NCBI RefSeq assembly: GCF_021555155.1
Contig: NZ_JAKGBU010000057.1
Span: 1-34,955 of the forward strand
DNA from: Rhizobium alarense
Lineage (GTDB): Bacteria > Pseudomonadota > Alphaproteobacteria > Rhizobiales > Rhizobiaceae
Direction: 5' to 3'
Length of the DNA stretch: 34,955 bases
Shown: one piece after another, positions 16,274 through 25,426 of the stretch
How the letters are laid out: every line of letters starts with the position of its first letter
Position numbering within the stretch: position 1 is the first letter of the stretch
The notes under the pieces: generated by a model
The model's database searches: none
Seen by the model: only the letters and a program-made list of their open reading frames with translations
What the model was told of the DNA's origin: nothing
Made by a program: the position numbers and the translations under genes

Positions 16274-17278
16274 TCAATGCGCGGCGCGGCTGCGAAGGCG
16301 CCGATAGACGATCGGCAGCGCGATGACGGTGATCAGCAGCAGGCCGATGAAGATCGACATGACGATGCCCGGCACGTTCAAGAGGCCGAAGCCGAAGGTC
16401 ACCATGCCCATGATGAGCGCTGCGAGCACGACGCCCGGAATGCTGCCCGAGCCGCCGAGAATGCTGACGCCGCCGAGCACCACCATCGTCACCACCTCCA
16501 GTTCCCAGCCGAGCGCGATGGAGGGGCGCGTCGAGCCGAGACGGGAGGTCAGGCAGATCGAGGCGACCGCCGCCATCAGGCCCGTCAGAAGAAACAGGAT
16601 GAACTTCACGCGCGCCACGCGGACGCCGGAAAAGAGCGCCGCGGTCGGATTGTTGCCGATCGCGTAGACGACGCGGCCGAAATTCGTCCTGTGCAGCACC
16701 ACGCCGTAGATCACCGCGAGGACTGCGAAGAGGCAGAACTCGAAGGAGAAGACCCACCACACATATCCCTGGCCGAACCAGGCAAAGCTGTCGGGATAGC
16801 CGGTGAAGGCCTTGTCGCCGAGGATGACGAAGGAGAGACCGCGGAAGAGGCTCATCGTGCCGATGGTCACGACGATCGACGGCAGGCCGAGGCCGCTGAC
16901 GAGCAGACCGTTGAAGGCCCCGCAGAGAAGCCCCGTCGCAAGCCCGATCGCCACGAGGGCCGGTGTGTCGAAACCGAGTTGCACGGCATAGCCCATGACG
17001 GTCGAAGTGAGCGCGATGACGGAGGCGACGGAGAGATCGATCTCGCCGGAAATGATGACGAGCGCCATGGCGAAGGCGATCATCGCCTTTTCGGTGAAAT
17101 TGAAGGTGGCGTCCGACAGGTTCCACGGATCGAGGAAATAGGGCGAGGCCAGCGAATTGACGATGAAGACCGAGAGCGCCACGGCGATAAGCAGCGTTTC
17201 CCAGCTTTTCAGCAGACGCGCACCGCGTCCCTCGAGCCGGTCAGGAATGTGGCGCGCGACCATCTGTGCATCAGACAT
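16274..17278 (-). CDS. rhaQ: Rhamnose ABC transporter permease RhaQ
   Basis: A 334-residue inner-membrane permease of the BPD_transp_2 (ribose-type) family with about eight to ten hydrophobic helices. The conserved cytoplasmic loop with the ATPase-contacting pattern is seen in HRTNFGRVVYAIGNNPTAAL. The family segment LGGVSILGGSGSIPGVVLAA is also present. The N-terminus (about 1-25) is cytoplasmic and charged. The gene overlaps rhaP by eight bases (ATGTCTGA), so translation is coupled. It should pair with RhaP to form the channel energised by RhaT. Confidence 0.92.
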   Translation of the reverse strand: MSDAQMVARHIPDRLEGRGARLLKSWETLLIAVALSVFIVNSLASPYFLDPWNLSDATFNFTEKAMIAFAMALVIISGEIDLSVASVIALTSTVMGYAVQLGFDTPALVAIGLATGLLCGAFNGLLVSGLGLPSIVVTIGTMSLFRGLSFVILGDKAFTGYPDSFAWFGQGYVWWVFSFEFCLFAVLAVIYGVVLHRTNFGRVVYAIGNNPTAALFSGVRVARVKFILFLLTGLMAAVASICLTSRLGSTRPSIALGWELEVVTMVVLGGVSILGGSGSIPGVVLAALIMGMVTFGFGLLNVPGIVMSIFIGLLLITVIALPIVYRRLRSRAAH

Positions 17279-18254
17279 GGACTGCCTCCGCCTTCTTCAG
17301 AATGACCCTGCCCTTGCGCCGTTCGGCACGGGCGTTGACGGCGACGGCGATGATGATGACCGTGCCGGAAATCGCCATCTGGGCGAAGGGCGAGATGTCG
17401 ACCACCGGCAGCGCGTTCTTGATAATGCCGAGGAAGAGCGCGCCGAGCACGGCACCGCCGACCGAGCCGATGCCGCCGGCGATCGAGATGCCGCCGATGA
17501 CGCAGGCCGCGATGATATCGAGCTCGAAGCCGGCCGCGATATCGACATAGGCGACCGCATAGCGCGACACCCAGAGATAGCCGGCAAGACCCGCAAGCGT
17601 GCCGGAGAGGCAATAGGCGAAGAAGCGGGTGCGCCCGACATCGATGCCGGCATAGACCGCCGCATGCGGATTGCCGCCGACGGCGAAGAAGGCGCGGCCG
17701 AGCGGCGTGCGGCTCATGACGAGGAACATGATGCCGATCATCACGAGCGACAGCCAGGACAGCACCGGAAAGCCCAGGAGCGGCGTGCGCGGCAGCGCCT
17801 TGAAGGCCTCGCTCATCTGGTGGGCGTTGATCCAGGCGCCGTTGGTCAGGACGAAGATCAGGCCGCGATAGATGGTGAGCGTGCCGAGCGTCACGACGAT
17901 CGGCGGGATGTCGAGTTTCCAGACGAGCAGGCCGTTGAGCGAGCCGAGCACCGCGCCGAGCACCATGGCGATCAGGATGACGAGCGGGATCGGCAGGCCG
18001 GGCATCGCCGCGTTGATCATCGCCGCCACCATGCCGGAAAGCGCGAGATTGGCGGCCATCGAAAGATCGATGCAGCGCGTCAGGATGACGGCCATCTGGC
18101 CAAGCGCCAGGATGATCAGGATCGACGTGTCGTTATAGACATTGGCGAGATTGCGCGGTGCGACGAAGGGCGGGAAGCGGATGGCGATCAGCGCCACCAG
18201 CGCAACGATCGCCACGACCAGAAGCATCTCGCGGTTCTTGAAAAGCGTCTTCAT
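17271..18254 (-). CDS. rhaP: Rhamnose ABC transporter permease RhaP
   Basis: A 327-residue permease, paralogous to RhaQ, with the loop SRTPLGRAFFAVGGNPHAAV and the segment GGISIAGGIGSVGGAVLGAL. The longer open frame upstream is only a shadow of rhaT. The true start is the ATG at 18254 (MKTLFKNREM), which shares one base with the rhaT stop (TGATG). The 3' end overlaps rhaQ by eight bases. Heterodimeric permeases of this type occur in rhizobial rhamnose and ribose-like importers. Confidence 0.92.
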   Translation of the reverse strand: MKTLFKNREMLLVVAIVALVALIAIRFPPFVAPRNLANVYNDTSILIILALGQMAVILTRCIDLSMAANLALSGMVAAMINAAMPGLPIPLVILIAMVLGAVLGSLNGLLVWKLDIPPIVVTLGTLTIYRGLIFVLTNGAWINAHQMSEAFKALPRTPLLGFPVLSWLSLVMIGIMFLVMSRTPLGRAFFAVGGNPHAAVYAGIDVGRTRFFAYCLSGTLAGLAGYLWVSRYAVAYVDIAAGFELDIIAACVIGGISIAGGIGSVGGAVLGALFLGIIKNALPVVDISPFAQMAISGTVIIIAVAVNARAERRKGRVILKKAEAVHV

Positions 18255-19750
18255 CAGGCAGCCTCCTCGATGCCGGCAGCGGCGCGCACCAGCTTTTCGG
18301 CCGTCAGCTCCGCACGCTCGAAGCGGCCGGCGATGCGGCCCTCGCGCATGACGATGACCCGGTCGGCCATGCCCATGATCTCGGGAATTTCGGAGGAAAC
18401 CATGATGACGCTGAGACCCTGCGCGGCCAGTTCGCTCATGAAGGCGTGCACGGCTGCCTTGGAGCCGATGTCGATGCCCTTGGTCGGCTCGTCGAGGATG
18501 ATGACCTTCGGCTGCGTCGCCAGCCATTTGGCGATCACCACCTTCTGCTGGTTGCCGCCCGACAGCGTTCCGACATCCTGATCGAGCGAGGCGGCGCGCA
18601 GGTCGAGGCGGGCGGTATATTCCCGCGCCAGCGCGAATTCCTCCGCCAGCTTCAGGAAGCCGCTTCGCGAGGTGCGCGTCAGCGACGGCAGCGTGACATT
18701 CTGGAAGATCGGCAGGCCGATGATCGCGCCCTGCCGGCCGCGCTCCTCTGGCACATAGACGATGCCGGCCTCGATCGCCTCCGCCGGCGAGCGGATGACC
18801 TTCACCTCGCCGTCGAGCTTCACGGCCCCGGCCGACGGCCGCGTGATGCCGATCAGCGACTGCATGAATTCCGACCGCCCGGCGCCGACAAGGCCGTAGA
18901 AACCGAGGATTTCGCCGCGGCGAAGCTCGAAATTGATGTCCTCGAACTCGGTCGGGTGGCGGTAGCCGGAGACAGTCAGCACCGGCTCGCCGATGGCGAC
19001 CTCCTGCTTCGGAAAGACCTGCCCGACATCGCGGCCGACCATCAGGCGCACGAGATCGTCCTGCGTCGTCTCCCCGATCAGTCCCTCTCCCACCATGCGC
19101 CCGTCGCGAAAGACGGTGTAGCGGTCGGCGATGCGAAGGATCTCGTCGAACTTGTGGGAGATGAAGAGGATCGCCTTGCCGTCCGCCTTCAGCCGGTCGA
19201 CCAGTTCATAGAGCTCGTGGATTTCCTTGTGCGACAGGGCCGCCGTCGGCTCGTCCATGATGACGACGCGGGCGTCGATGGAGAGCGCCCGCGCGATGGC
19301 GACGAGATGCTTGTTGGCGATGCCGAGATCGCGCAGCCGGATGGAGGGATCAAGATCGGCGCCGACGCGGGCGAGCAACGCGCGGGCATTCGCGTTCATC
19401 GTCTTCCAGTCGATGAGGCCGAGGCCCGTGCGCGGCGCATGGCCGAGAAAGATATTCTCGGCGACCGACAGTTCGTCGAACAGCACCGTCTCCTGATGGA
19501 TCGCAGTGACGCCGGCTCTTGCGGCGGAATTGGCGGTCGGGAAATGCGTTTCCGCACCATCGACGCGAATAGTGCCCTCGTCGGGCTGGTAGATGCCGGT
19601 GAGGATCTTGACGAGCGTCGACTTGCCGGCGCCGTTCTCGCCGACGAGCGCCGTCACCGACCCCGGATAGAGCGAGAGCGAAACTTCGGAGAGCGCCTTC
19701 ACGCCCGGAAAGGATTTCGAAATCCCGTCCAGCGCAATGGCAGGCTTCAT
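18254..19750 (-). CDS. rhaT: Rhamnose ABC transporter ATP-binding protein RhaT
   Basis: A 498-residue fused double-ATPase of the ribose/xylose importer type. The N-terminal half has a full Walker A (GENGAGKST) and Walker B DEPTAALS. The C-terminal half has a degenerate Walker A (GLVGAGRSE) but keeps LSGGNQQK and DEPTKGID, as is normal in this family. The ATG at 19750 gives the usual start MKPAIALDG; a GTG at 19789 is possible but has no better SD. It is separated from rhaS by a RIME repeat, while downstream genes overlap. In rhizobia the name RhaT denotes this ATPase, not the E. coli rhamnose-proton symporter of the same name. Confidence 0.93.
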   Translation of the reverse strand: MKPAIALDGISKSFPGVKALSEVSLSLYPGSVTALVGENGAGKSTLVKILTGIYQPDEGTIRVDGAETHFPTANSAARAGVTAIHQETVLFDELSVAENIFLGHAPRTGLGLIDWKTMNANARALLARVGADLDPSIRLRDLGIANKHLVAIARALSIDARVVIMDEPTAALSHKEIHELYELVDRLKADGKAILFISHKFDEILRIADRYTVFRDGRMVGEGLIGETTQDDLVRLMVGRDVGQVFPKQEVAIGEPVLTVSGYRHPTEFEDINFELRRGEILGFYGLVGAGRSEFMQSLIGITRPSAGAVKLDGEVKVIRSPAEAIEAGIVYVPEERGRQGAIIGLPIFQNVTLPSLTRTSRSGFLKLAEEFALAREYTARLDLRAASLDQDVGTLSGGNQQKVVIAKWLATQPKVIILDEPTKGIDIGSKAAVHAFMSELAAQGLSVIMVSSEIPEIMGMADRVIVMREGRIAGRFERAELTAEKLVRAAAGIEEAA

Positions 19751-19831
19751 CCGCGATGTGGTCGTGTCCTGCAGCAAATGTCGGTCCACCGGTGGATTGC
19801 AAAATAGACGGCACGCGCAGCGGGTTTACGG

Positions 19832-19962
19832 GGCACCCTCTTCTCCCCTGCGGGGAGAAGTGCCGAGCGAATGCGAGGCGATGAGGGGGAGCCGCAGGCA
19901 AAGCGCTTGCAGCTTGCCCCCTCATCCGGCCTTCGGCCACCTTCTCCCCCAGGGGAGAAGGA
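19832..19962. repeat. RIME-type intergenic mosaic element between rhaS and rhaT
   Basis: This is about 130 bp made of three stem-loops. The first is CTTCTCCCC (19840-19848) with GGGGAGAAG (19852-19860). The second is GATGAGGGGG (19880-19889) with CCCCCTCATC (19917-19926), enclosing a GCAA-GCGC-TTGC-like core. The third is CTTCTCCCC (19941-19949) with GGGGAGAAG (19952-19960). The CTTCTCCCC palindromes around a CCTCATCCGG-type core are characteristic of Rhizobiaceae RIME elements. Lying inside the operon, right after the binding-protein gene, it will be transcribed and could lower or process the downstream mRNA. Confidence 0.85.
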
Positions 19963-19975
19963 ACACCCGCCGCGA

Positions 19976-20962
19976 TCAGAAGATCTTGGCGAATTCCTCG
20001 ACATTCGAGGCATCGTAGACGAAGGGGTCGGCCATGGCGCCTTCGTTGTTGTCGTCGAGCTTGACGGTGCCCATGCGGCCCATCTTCAGTTCGGCGCCGG
20101 GCTTGGCTTCCGCGCCGCCGATCAGGTCATAGGCGATCATCGTCGCCGAATAGCCGAGGTCGATCGGATTCCAGATCGCGAAGGACTTCGACGCGCCCGA
20201 CTTTACGTGACCGGCCATTTCGGACGGCAGGCCGAGGCCCGTGACGTTGATCTGACCCACCTTACCGGCGTCGGTGACGGCCTGCGCGGCGGCGACGATG
20301 CCGACGGAGGTCGGCGCGATGATCGCCTTCAGGTCCGGATGCGACTGGATGAGCCCCTGCGTCTCGCGATAGGACTTGTCGGCGAGGTCGTCGCCATAGA
20401 CGGTCGCGACGACATTGATGCCCTTGTAGTTGCCGAGCACCTTGTTCATTTCCTCGATCCAGGTGTTCTGGTTGGTCGAGGTGGCGGTCGCCGAGAGAAC
20501 GGCAACGTCACCGCCGTCCGGCAGCTGATCGGCGGCCAACTTGATGATCATGTTGCCGATCAGCGGGTTCGACGACGGATTGAGGTGCATCGAACGGCCC
20601 TCGGGGGCAACGCCCGAATCCCAGGAGATCACCTTGATGCCGCGGTCCATCGCCTTCTTGAGTGCGGGAACAAGTGCATCCTTGTCGTTCGCCGAGACGG
20701 CGATGGCGTCGACCTTCTGGGCGATCAGCGAGTTGATGACCTCGATCTGGCCTTCGGCGGTGGTCGTCGTCGGGCCGGTATAGATGACCTCGACGTCGCC
20801 GAGTTCCTTGGCGGCTTCCTGTGCGCCCTTGTTGGCGGCCTCGAAGAAGCCGATGCCGAGCGCCTTGACGACGAGCGCGATCTTTTTCGTCTCGGCCTGT
20901 GCGGTCGCCATCATCGCGACAGAGACGGCCGCCGTGACGAGCAATGTCTTCAAAATCTTCAT
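19976..20962 (-). CDS. rhaS: Rhamnose ABC transporter periplasmic binding protein RhaS
   Basis: A 328-residue periplasmic binding protein of the ribose-binding (Peripla_BP_4) type. A Sec signal peptide covers about residues 1-23 (MKILKTLLVTAA...ATAQA, then ETKK). The mature part begins with KIALVVKALGIGFFEAANKG, the usual first strand and hinge. GGGAGGAAA ahead of the ATG is a strong SD, in keeping with the high expression needed for binding proteins. It follows rhaR by 36 bp and is followed by the RIME element. In E. coli the name RhaS refers to an unrelated AraC-type activator; the rhizobial usage applies here. Confidence 0.94.
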   Translation of the reverse strand: MKILKTLLVTAAVSVAMMATAQAETKKIALVVKALGIGFFEAANKGAQEAAKELGDVEVIYTGPTTTTAEGQIEVINSLIAQKVDAIAVSANDKDALVPALKKAMDRGIKVISWDSGVAPEGRSMHLNPSSNPLIGNMIIKLAADQLPDGGDVAVLSATATSTNQNTWIEEMNKVLGNYKGINVVATVYGDDLADKSYRETQGLIQSHPDLKAIIAPTSVGIVAAAQAVTDAGKVGQINVTGLGLPSEMAGHVKSGASKSFAIWNPIDLGYSATMIAYDLIGGAEAKPGAELKMGRMGTVKLDDNNEGAMADPFVYDASNVEEFAKIF

Positions 20963-20998
20963 GAACGTTTCCTCCCGTTGAAAAATCCGTCCCCGGCC

Positions 20999-21811
20999 TC
21001 ATGCCGAGAAAGGTGCAGTCTCCCCTTTGGCATCCGCCTGAACGTCTGCGACGATCAGGTTGACGCCGGCCTCTTCCAGCATCGCGGCTTCCCTGTCCTC
21101 GATGCCCGAATCCGTGATGACGGTGGTGATGCGCTTCAGGCCGCAAAGAATGAGGCTCGAACGCTTCTTGAACTTTGTGGAATCGGCCAGCACGACGAGT
21201 TCGTCCGCCTGGTCGATCAGTTTCTGCTCGGCCTGGATCAGCAGCGGATCGGCCTCCATCAGGCCGAGGGGCCCAAGCCCTTGCGCACCCATGAACATGC
21301 GGCGCGCATAAAAATTGCGCGTCACGTCATTGTCGAAGGGGCTGAGGATGATGTTCTGCTCGCGGTAGATCGTCCCGCCGGAGAGCATGATCGTGTTCTT
21401 GGAATGCTTCAGCAGGTGTTCGGCGATGTTGAACGAGTTGGTGAAGACCTGCATGCGGCGGTTCGCCAGGAAATGCACCATCTGGAAGGTGGTCGTGCCG
21501 CCGTTGATGATGATCGGGTCGCCGTCCTCGCAGAGCGCCACGGCTTGCCTTGCGATCGCCTGCTTCTGGCGGGTGTTCAGCGCCTCGTTGACCCGGAAGG
21601 GCCGGCCGGCGAGGCCGACGAACTGCGGCGGATGCAGTGCCTCGGCACCGCCGCGCACGCGTCGCAGCTTCTTCTGCACGTGGAGAGCCGCGATGTCGCG
21701 CCGGATCGTCGCCTCGGAACTGTCGGTCAGGTCCACCAGTTCGGGAACCGTCACGACAGGCTTCTCCTGAACCGCGGACAGAATGATCCGGTGTCTTTCC
21801 TTCTCGTGCAT
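20999..21811 (-). CDS. rhaR: DeoR-family regulator of rhamnose genes RhaR
   Basis: A 270-residue DeoR-type repressor. The N-terminal winged HTH holds the family signature (VPELVDLTDSSEATIRRDI), and the C-terminal DeoRC domain holds the sugar-phosphate sensor (INGGTTTFQM, IMLSGGTIY, ADSTKF). GGAGGAGCT directly before the ATG at 21811 fixes the start; the longer frame has no SD. It is the first gene of rhaRSTPQUK and divergent from rhaDI, the position from which R. leguminosarum RhaR controls both units. The likely inducer is a phosphorylated pathway intermediate, as inference from the DeoR family. TCAATCA repeats in front of it are candidate operators. Confidence 0.92.
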   Translation of the reverse strand: MHEKERHRIILSAVQEKPVVTVPELVDLTDSSEATIRRDIAALHVQKKLRRVRGGAEALHPPQFVGLAGRPFRVNEALNTRQKQAIARQAVALCEDGDPIIINGGTTTFQMVHFLANRRMQVFTNSFNIAEHLLKHSKNTIMLSGGTIYREQNIILSPFDNDVTRNFYARRMFMGAQGLGPLGLMEADPLLIQAEQKLIDQADELVVLADSTKFKKRSSLILCGLKRITTVITDSGIEDREAAMLEEAGVNLIVADVQADAKGETAPFSA

Positions 21812-21853
21812 AGCTCCTCCAGTGCGTGCAATGCTTCCATCACCATCGCGCAA

Positions 21854-21926
21854 TGTCAATCACATTCAATCATATTTTTTCATTGTGCGGTGCAGTATGA
21901 CTGATTCTGATCGTTTATGATTGACA
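21854..21926. promoter_or_regulatory. Candidate RhaR operator cluster between rhaR and rhaD
   Basis: TGTCAATCA (21854-21862) has an exact inverted copy TGATTGACA at 21918-21926. A second TCAATCA at 21866-21872 sits 10 bp, one helical turn, after the first. The cluster lies 43 bp from the rhaR start and 84 bp from the rhaD start, in an AT-rich patch. Direct and inverted short repeats of this kind are usual for DeoR-family repressors. Binding by RhaR is inferred. Confidence 0.5.
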
Positions 21927-22010
21927 GGCGCGACGCTTCCATGAGATTTGAAAGCACGCCATCAAGCGCAGTGGAAGAGCTGCGAACGAGAACGACCGGG
22001 AGGACTACCG

Positions 22011-24104
22011 ATGCTCGACAAGCACCAGGGCGCACGCCTTGCGAACCTGTGGGACGACGCCAGAGCGTCCGCGATGAGCGAATCCGAGCGGCTTCTCTAT
22101 CGCTCCAACCTGCTCGGCTCCGACAAGCGCATCACCAACTACGGCGGCGGCAATACCTCGGCGAAGGTCATCGAAAAGGACCCGCTCGGGGGCGGCGAGA
22201 CCGAGGTGCTCTGGGTCAAGGGCTCCGGTGGCGACGTCGGCACCATCCAGATGGATGGCTTCGCCACGCTTTACATGAACAAGCTGGAAGCGCTGAAGGG
22301 TCTTTATCGCGGCGTCGAACACGAGGACGAGATGGTGGGGTATCTTCCGCACTGCACCTTCAACCTCAATCCGCGCGCCGCCTCGATCGACACGCCGCTG
22401 CATGCCTATGTGCCGAAGAAACATGTCGATCACATGCATCCGGACGCGATCATCGCCATCGCCGCCGCGAAGAACAGCCGGGAACTGACGCAGAAGATTT
22501 TTGGCGACGACATCGGTTGGCTGCCCTGGAAGCGGCCGGGCTACGAACTCGGCCTTTGGCTCGAAGAATTCTGCCGCGACAATCCGACGGCACGCGGCGT
22601 CGTGCTGGAAAGCCACGGCCTCTTCACCTGGGCCGATGTGGCGAAGGACTGCTACGAAACGACGATCGAGATCATCAACAAGGCAATCGCCTGGTTCGAA
22701 CAAAACAACACGGCGCCCGCCTTCGGCGGTGCGGTGAAGCCTGTCCTGCCGGCGGCCGAGCGTCGCGCGGTGGCGGAAAAGCTGATGCCGGTGATCCGCG
22801 GCATGATCAGCGCCGACGAGAAGAAAGTCGGCCATTTCGAGGACGGCGAGGCGGTGCTCGACTTCGTCACGTCGAAGAACCTCCAGCCGCTGGCCGCCCT
22901 CGGGACGAGCTGCCCGGACCATTTCCTGCGCACCAAGATCCGCCCGCTGGTCGTCGATTTCGATCCGGCCAATCCGGATGTGGACAAGACCCTTGCCGGT
23001 CTCGCCGATGCCGTCGCCGCCTATCGCGCCGACTATGCCGCCTACTATGAGCGCTGCAAACGCGCCAACAGCCCGGCCATGCGCGACCCGAACGCGGTCG
23101 TCTATCTGGTGCCAGGCGTCGGCATGATCACCTTTGCCAAGGACAAGGCGACGGCGCGCATTTCCGGCGAGTTCTACGTCAACGCCATCAACGTCATGCG
23201 CGGCGCCTCCGGCGTCTCAACCTATGTCGGCCTGCCGGAACAGGAGGCGTTCGACATCGAATACTGGCTGCTGGAAGAGGCGAAGCTGCTGCGCATGCCG
23301 AAGCCGAAGAGCCTGGCCGGCCGCATCGCGCTCGTCACCGGCGGCGCCGGCGGCATCGGCAAGGCGACGGCGAGCCGGCTGATGGCGGAGGGCGCCTGCG
23401 TGGTGCTCGCCGACATCGACGAGGCGGCGCTTGCCGATGCGCATACGGAACTCGCCGGGCGCTACGGCAAGGATGTCGTGCGCGCCCTGCCGATGAACGT
23501 CACCGACGAGGGGCTGGTGGCCAAAAGCTTCGCCGATACCTTGGTCGAGTTCGGCGGGCTCGACATCCTCGTCTCCAATGCCGGGCTTGCCTCCTCCGCC
23601 CCGATCGAGGAGACGACGCTGGCGCTGTGGGAGAAGAACATCGGCATTCTCGCCACCGGCTATTTCCTCGTCGCGCGCGAGGCCTTCCGGATTTTCCGCC
23701 GGCAGAAGGCGGGCGGCAACGTCGTCTTCGTCGCCTCCAAGAACGGCCTTGCCGCCTCCCCCGGCGCGTCCGCCTATTGCACGGCAAAGGCCGCCGAAAT
23801 CCACCTTGCCCGCTGCCTTGCGCTCGAAGGCGCCTCCGAGCAGATCCGCGTCAACGTGGTGAACCCGGATGCCGTGCTGCGCGGCTCGAAGATCTGGACG
23901 GGCGAATGGAAGGAACAGCGTGCCGCGACCTACAAGACCGATGATCTCGAAGCGCACTATCGCGAGCGCTCCATGCTGAAGCTCTCGGTCTTCCCGGAGG
24001 ACATCGCCGAGGCGATCTACTTCCTCGCCTCCGACATGTCGGCGAAATCGACCGGCAACATCATCAATGTCGACGCGGGCAACGCCCAGTCCTTCACGCG
24101 CTGA
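22011..24104 (+). CDS. rhaD: Bifunctional rhamnulose-1-phosphate aldolase / short-chain dehydrogenase RhaD
   Basis: A 697-residue fusion. The first ~430 residues are a class II aldolase/adducin domain (ITNYGGGNTSAK; HMHPDA with the metal-binding His-x-His near 140; ESHGLF). They should split rhamnulose 1-phosphate into DHAP and L-lactaldehyde. From about 435 a short-chain dehydrogenase follows, with TGGAGGIGKA near 440, SNAG, and Tyr-x3-Lys at about 588-592 (YCTAKA). This is likely to oxidise or reduce lactaldehyde. Such fusions are the standard rhizobial RhaD. The ATG at 22011 has GGGAGGAC as SD; the frame extends upstream only to a TTG at 21948. rhaI follows after 10 bp. Confidence 0.94.
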   Translation: MLDKHQGARLANLWDDARASAMSESERLLYRSNLLGSDKRITNYGGGNTSAKVIEKDPLGGGETEVLWVKGSGGDVGTIQMDGFATLYMNKLEALKGLYRGVEHEDEMVGYLPHCTFNLNPRAASIDTPLHAYVPKKHVDHMHPDAIIAIAAAKNSRELTQKIFGDDIGWLPWKRPGYELGLWLEEFCRDNPTARGVVLESHGLFTWADVAKDCYETTIEIINKAIAWFEQNNTAPAFGGAVKPVLPAAERRAVAEKLMPVIRGMISADEKKVGHFEDGEAVLDFVTSKNLQPLAALGTSCPDHFLRTKIRPLVVDFDPANPDVDKTLAGLADAVAAYRADYAAYYERCKRANSPAMRDPNAVVYLVPGVGMITFAKDKATARISGEFYVNAINVMRGASGVSTYVGLPEQEAFDIEYWLLEEAKLLRMPKPKSLAGRIALVTGGAGGIGKATASRLMAEGACVVLADIDEAALADAHTELAGRYGKDVVRALPMNVTDEGLVAKSFADTLVEFGGLDILVSNAGLASSAPIEETTLALWEKNIGILATGYFLVAREAFRIFRRQKAGGNVVFVASKNGLAASPGASAYCTAKAAEIHLARCLALEGASEQIRVNVVNPDAVLRGSKIWTGEWKEQRAATYKTDDLEAHYRERSMLKLSVFPEDIAEAIYFLASDMSAKSTGNIINVDAGNAQSFTR

Positions 24105-24114
24105 GGAGGCCGCC

Positions 24115-25404
24115 ATGACGATGATCGAAGGCGAGCTGATCGTCCGCGAGAACGACCGCCGCAAGGCCGACCTGCTGCGCGACTACACCCATCTCGGCGA
24201 GCAGCTGTCGCGCCGCGGCGTCGACATCGAGGCCGTTAAAGCGAAAGTCGCAGCTTACGCCGTCGCCGTCCCTTCCTGGGGTGTCGGCACCGGCGGCACG
24301 CGTTTTGCGCGCTTTCCGGGCCTGGGCGAGCCGCGCAACATCTTCGACAAGCTGGAGGACTGCGCCGTCATCCACGAACTGACCCGCGCGACGCCGACCG
24401 TCTCGCTGCACATTCCGTGGGACAAGGTCAGCGACCTCAAGGAGCTGAAGCAGAAGGGTGAAGCGCTCGGCCTCGGCTTCGACGCGATGAACTCCAACAC
24501 CTTCTCCGACGCGCCTGGCCAGGAACAGTCCTACAAGTTCGGCTCGCTCTCCCATGCCAATGCCGCCACGCGCCAGCAGGCCGTCGAGCACAATCTCGAA
24601 TGCATCGCGATGGGCGAGGCACTGGGCTCCAAGGCGCTGACGGTCTGGATCGGCGACGGCACGAACTTTCCGGGCCAGGCGAATTTCACCAAAAGCTTCG
24701 AGCGCTATCTCGACGCGATGAAGGCGATCTACAGGGAACTGCCGGAAGACTGGCGGCTCTTCACCGAGCACAAGATGTACGAGCCGGCCTTCTATTCGAC
24801 CGTCGTGCAGGACTGGGGCACCAACTACCTGATCGCGCAGGAACTCGGCCCCAAGGCCTATTGCCTCGTCGACCTCGGCCACCATGCGCCGAACGTCAAT
24901 ATCGAGATGATCGTCGCCCGGCTCATTCAGTTCAGGAAGCTCGGCGGCTTCCATTTCAACGATTCGAAATATGGCGACGACGACCTCGACACCGGCTCGA
25001 TCGACCCCTACCGCCTCTTCCTCGTCTTCAACGAACTGGTGGATGCCGAAACCCGCAAGGCCGAGGGTTTCGCGCCCGCCCACATGCTCGACCAGAGCCA
25101 CAACGTGACCGACCCGATCGAAAGCCTGATGCGCAGCGCCACCGAAGTCTGCCGCGCCTACGCGCAGGGCCTCATCGTCGACCGCGAAGCGCTTGCCGCC
25201 CACCAGGACGACAACGACGCCCTGATGGCCTCCGAAACCCTGAAGACAGCCTTCCGAACCGACGTCGAACCGATCCTCGCCATGGCGCGCATGGAGAACG
25301 GTGGCGCGATCGATCCGGTCGCGGCATATCGGGCAGCGGGGTATCGGGCGAAGGTGGCGAGCGAGCGGCCGGCGGTGGCGGGTGGCGGCGGGGGGATTGT
25401 GTGA
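24115..25404 (+). CDS. rhaI: L-rhamnose isomerase RhaI
   Basis: A 429-residue xylose-isomerase-like barrel enzyme of the Rhizobium/Pseudomonas rhamnose isomerase class, converting L-rhamnose to L-rhamnulose. Metal-site segments are recognisable: EHKMYEPAFYS, LVDLGHHAPNVN and FHFNDSKYGDDDLDTG. GAGGAGG six bases before the ATG at 24115 marks the start; a second in-frame ATG lies at 24121. The C-terminus ends in a Gly-rich tail (VAGGGGGIV). It is co-transcribed with rhaD. A small dyad (ACACTT-CC-AAGTGT, 25408-25421) follows the stop but has no T-tract, so it is not called a terminator. Confidence 0.93.
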   Translation: MTMIEGELIVRENDRRKADLLRDYTHLGEQLSRRGVDIEAVKAKVAAYAVAVPSWGVGTGGTRFARFPGLGEPRNIFDKLEDCAVIHELTRATPTVSLHIPWDKVSDLKELKQKGEALGLGFDAMNSNTFSDAPGQEQSYKFGSLSHANAATRQQAVEHNLECIAMGEALGSKALTVWIGDGTNFPGQANFTKSFERYLDAMKAIYRELPEDWRLFTEHKMYEPAFYSTVVQDWGTNYLIAQELGPKAYCLVDLGHHAPNVNIEMIVARLIQFRKLGGFHFNDSKYGDDDLDTGSIDPYRLFLVFNELVDAETRKAEGFAPAHMLDQSHNVTDPIESLMRSATEVCRAYAQGLIVDREALAAHQDDNDALMASETLKTAFRTDVEPILAMARMENGGAIDPVAAYRAAGYRAKVASERPAVAGGGGGIV

Positions 25405-25426
25405 CACACACTTCCAAGTGTCCAAA

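Noticed and set aside
15839-18581. Long plus-strand frames opposite the rha permease and ATPase genes
   Set aside because: The translations are rich in Asp, His, Arg and Gln, typical of reverse-strand reading of GC-rich codons.
19871-21904. A 677-codon plus-strand frame opposite rhaS and rhaR
   Set aside because: It is antisense to two well-supported genes and begins inside the RIME repeat; no recognisable domain.
25400-25421. Small dyads GTGTG-A-CACAC and ACACTT-CC-AAGTGT after rhaI
   Set aside because: Stems are short, loops too small and no T-tract follows, so neither is called a terminator or operator.
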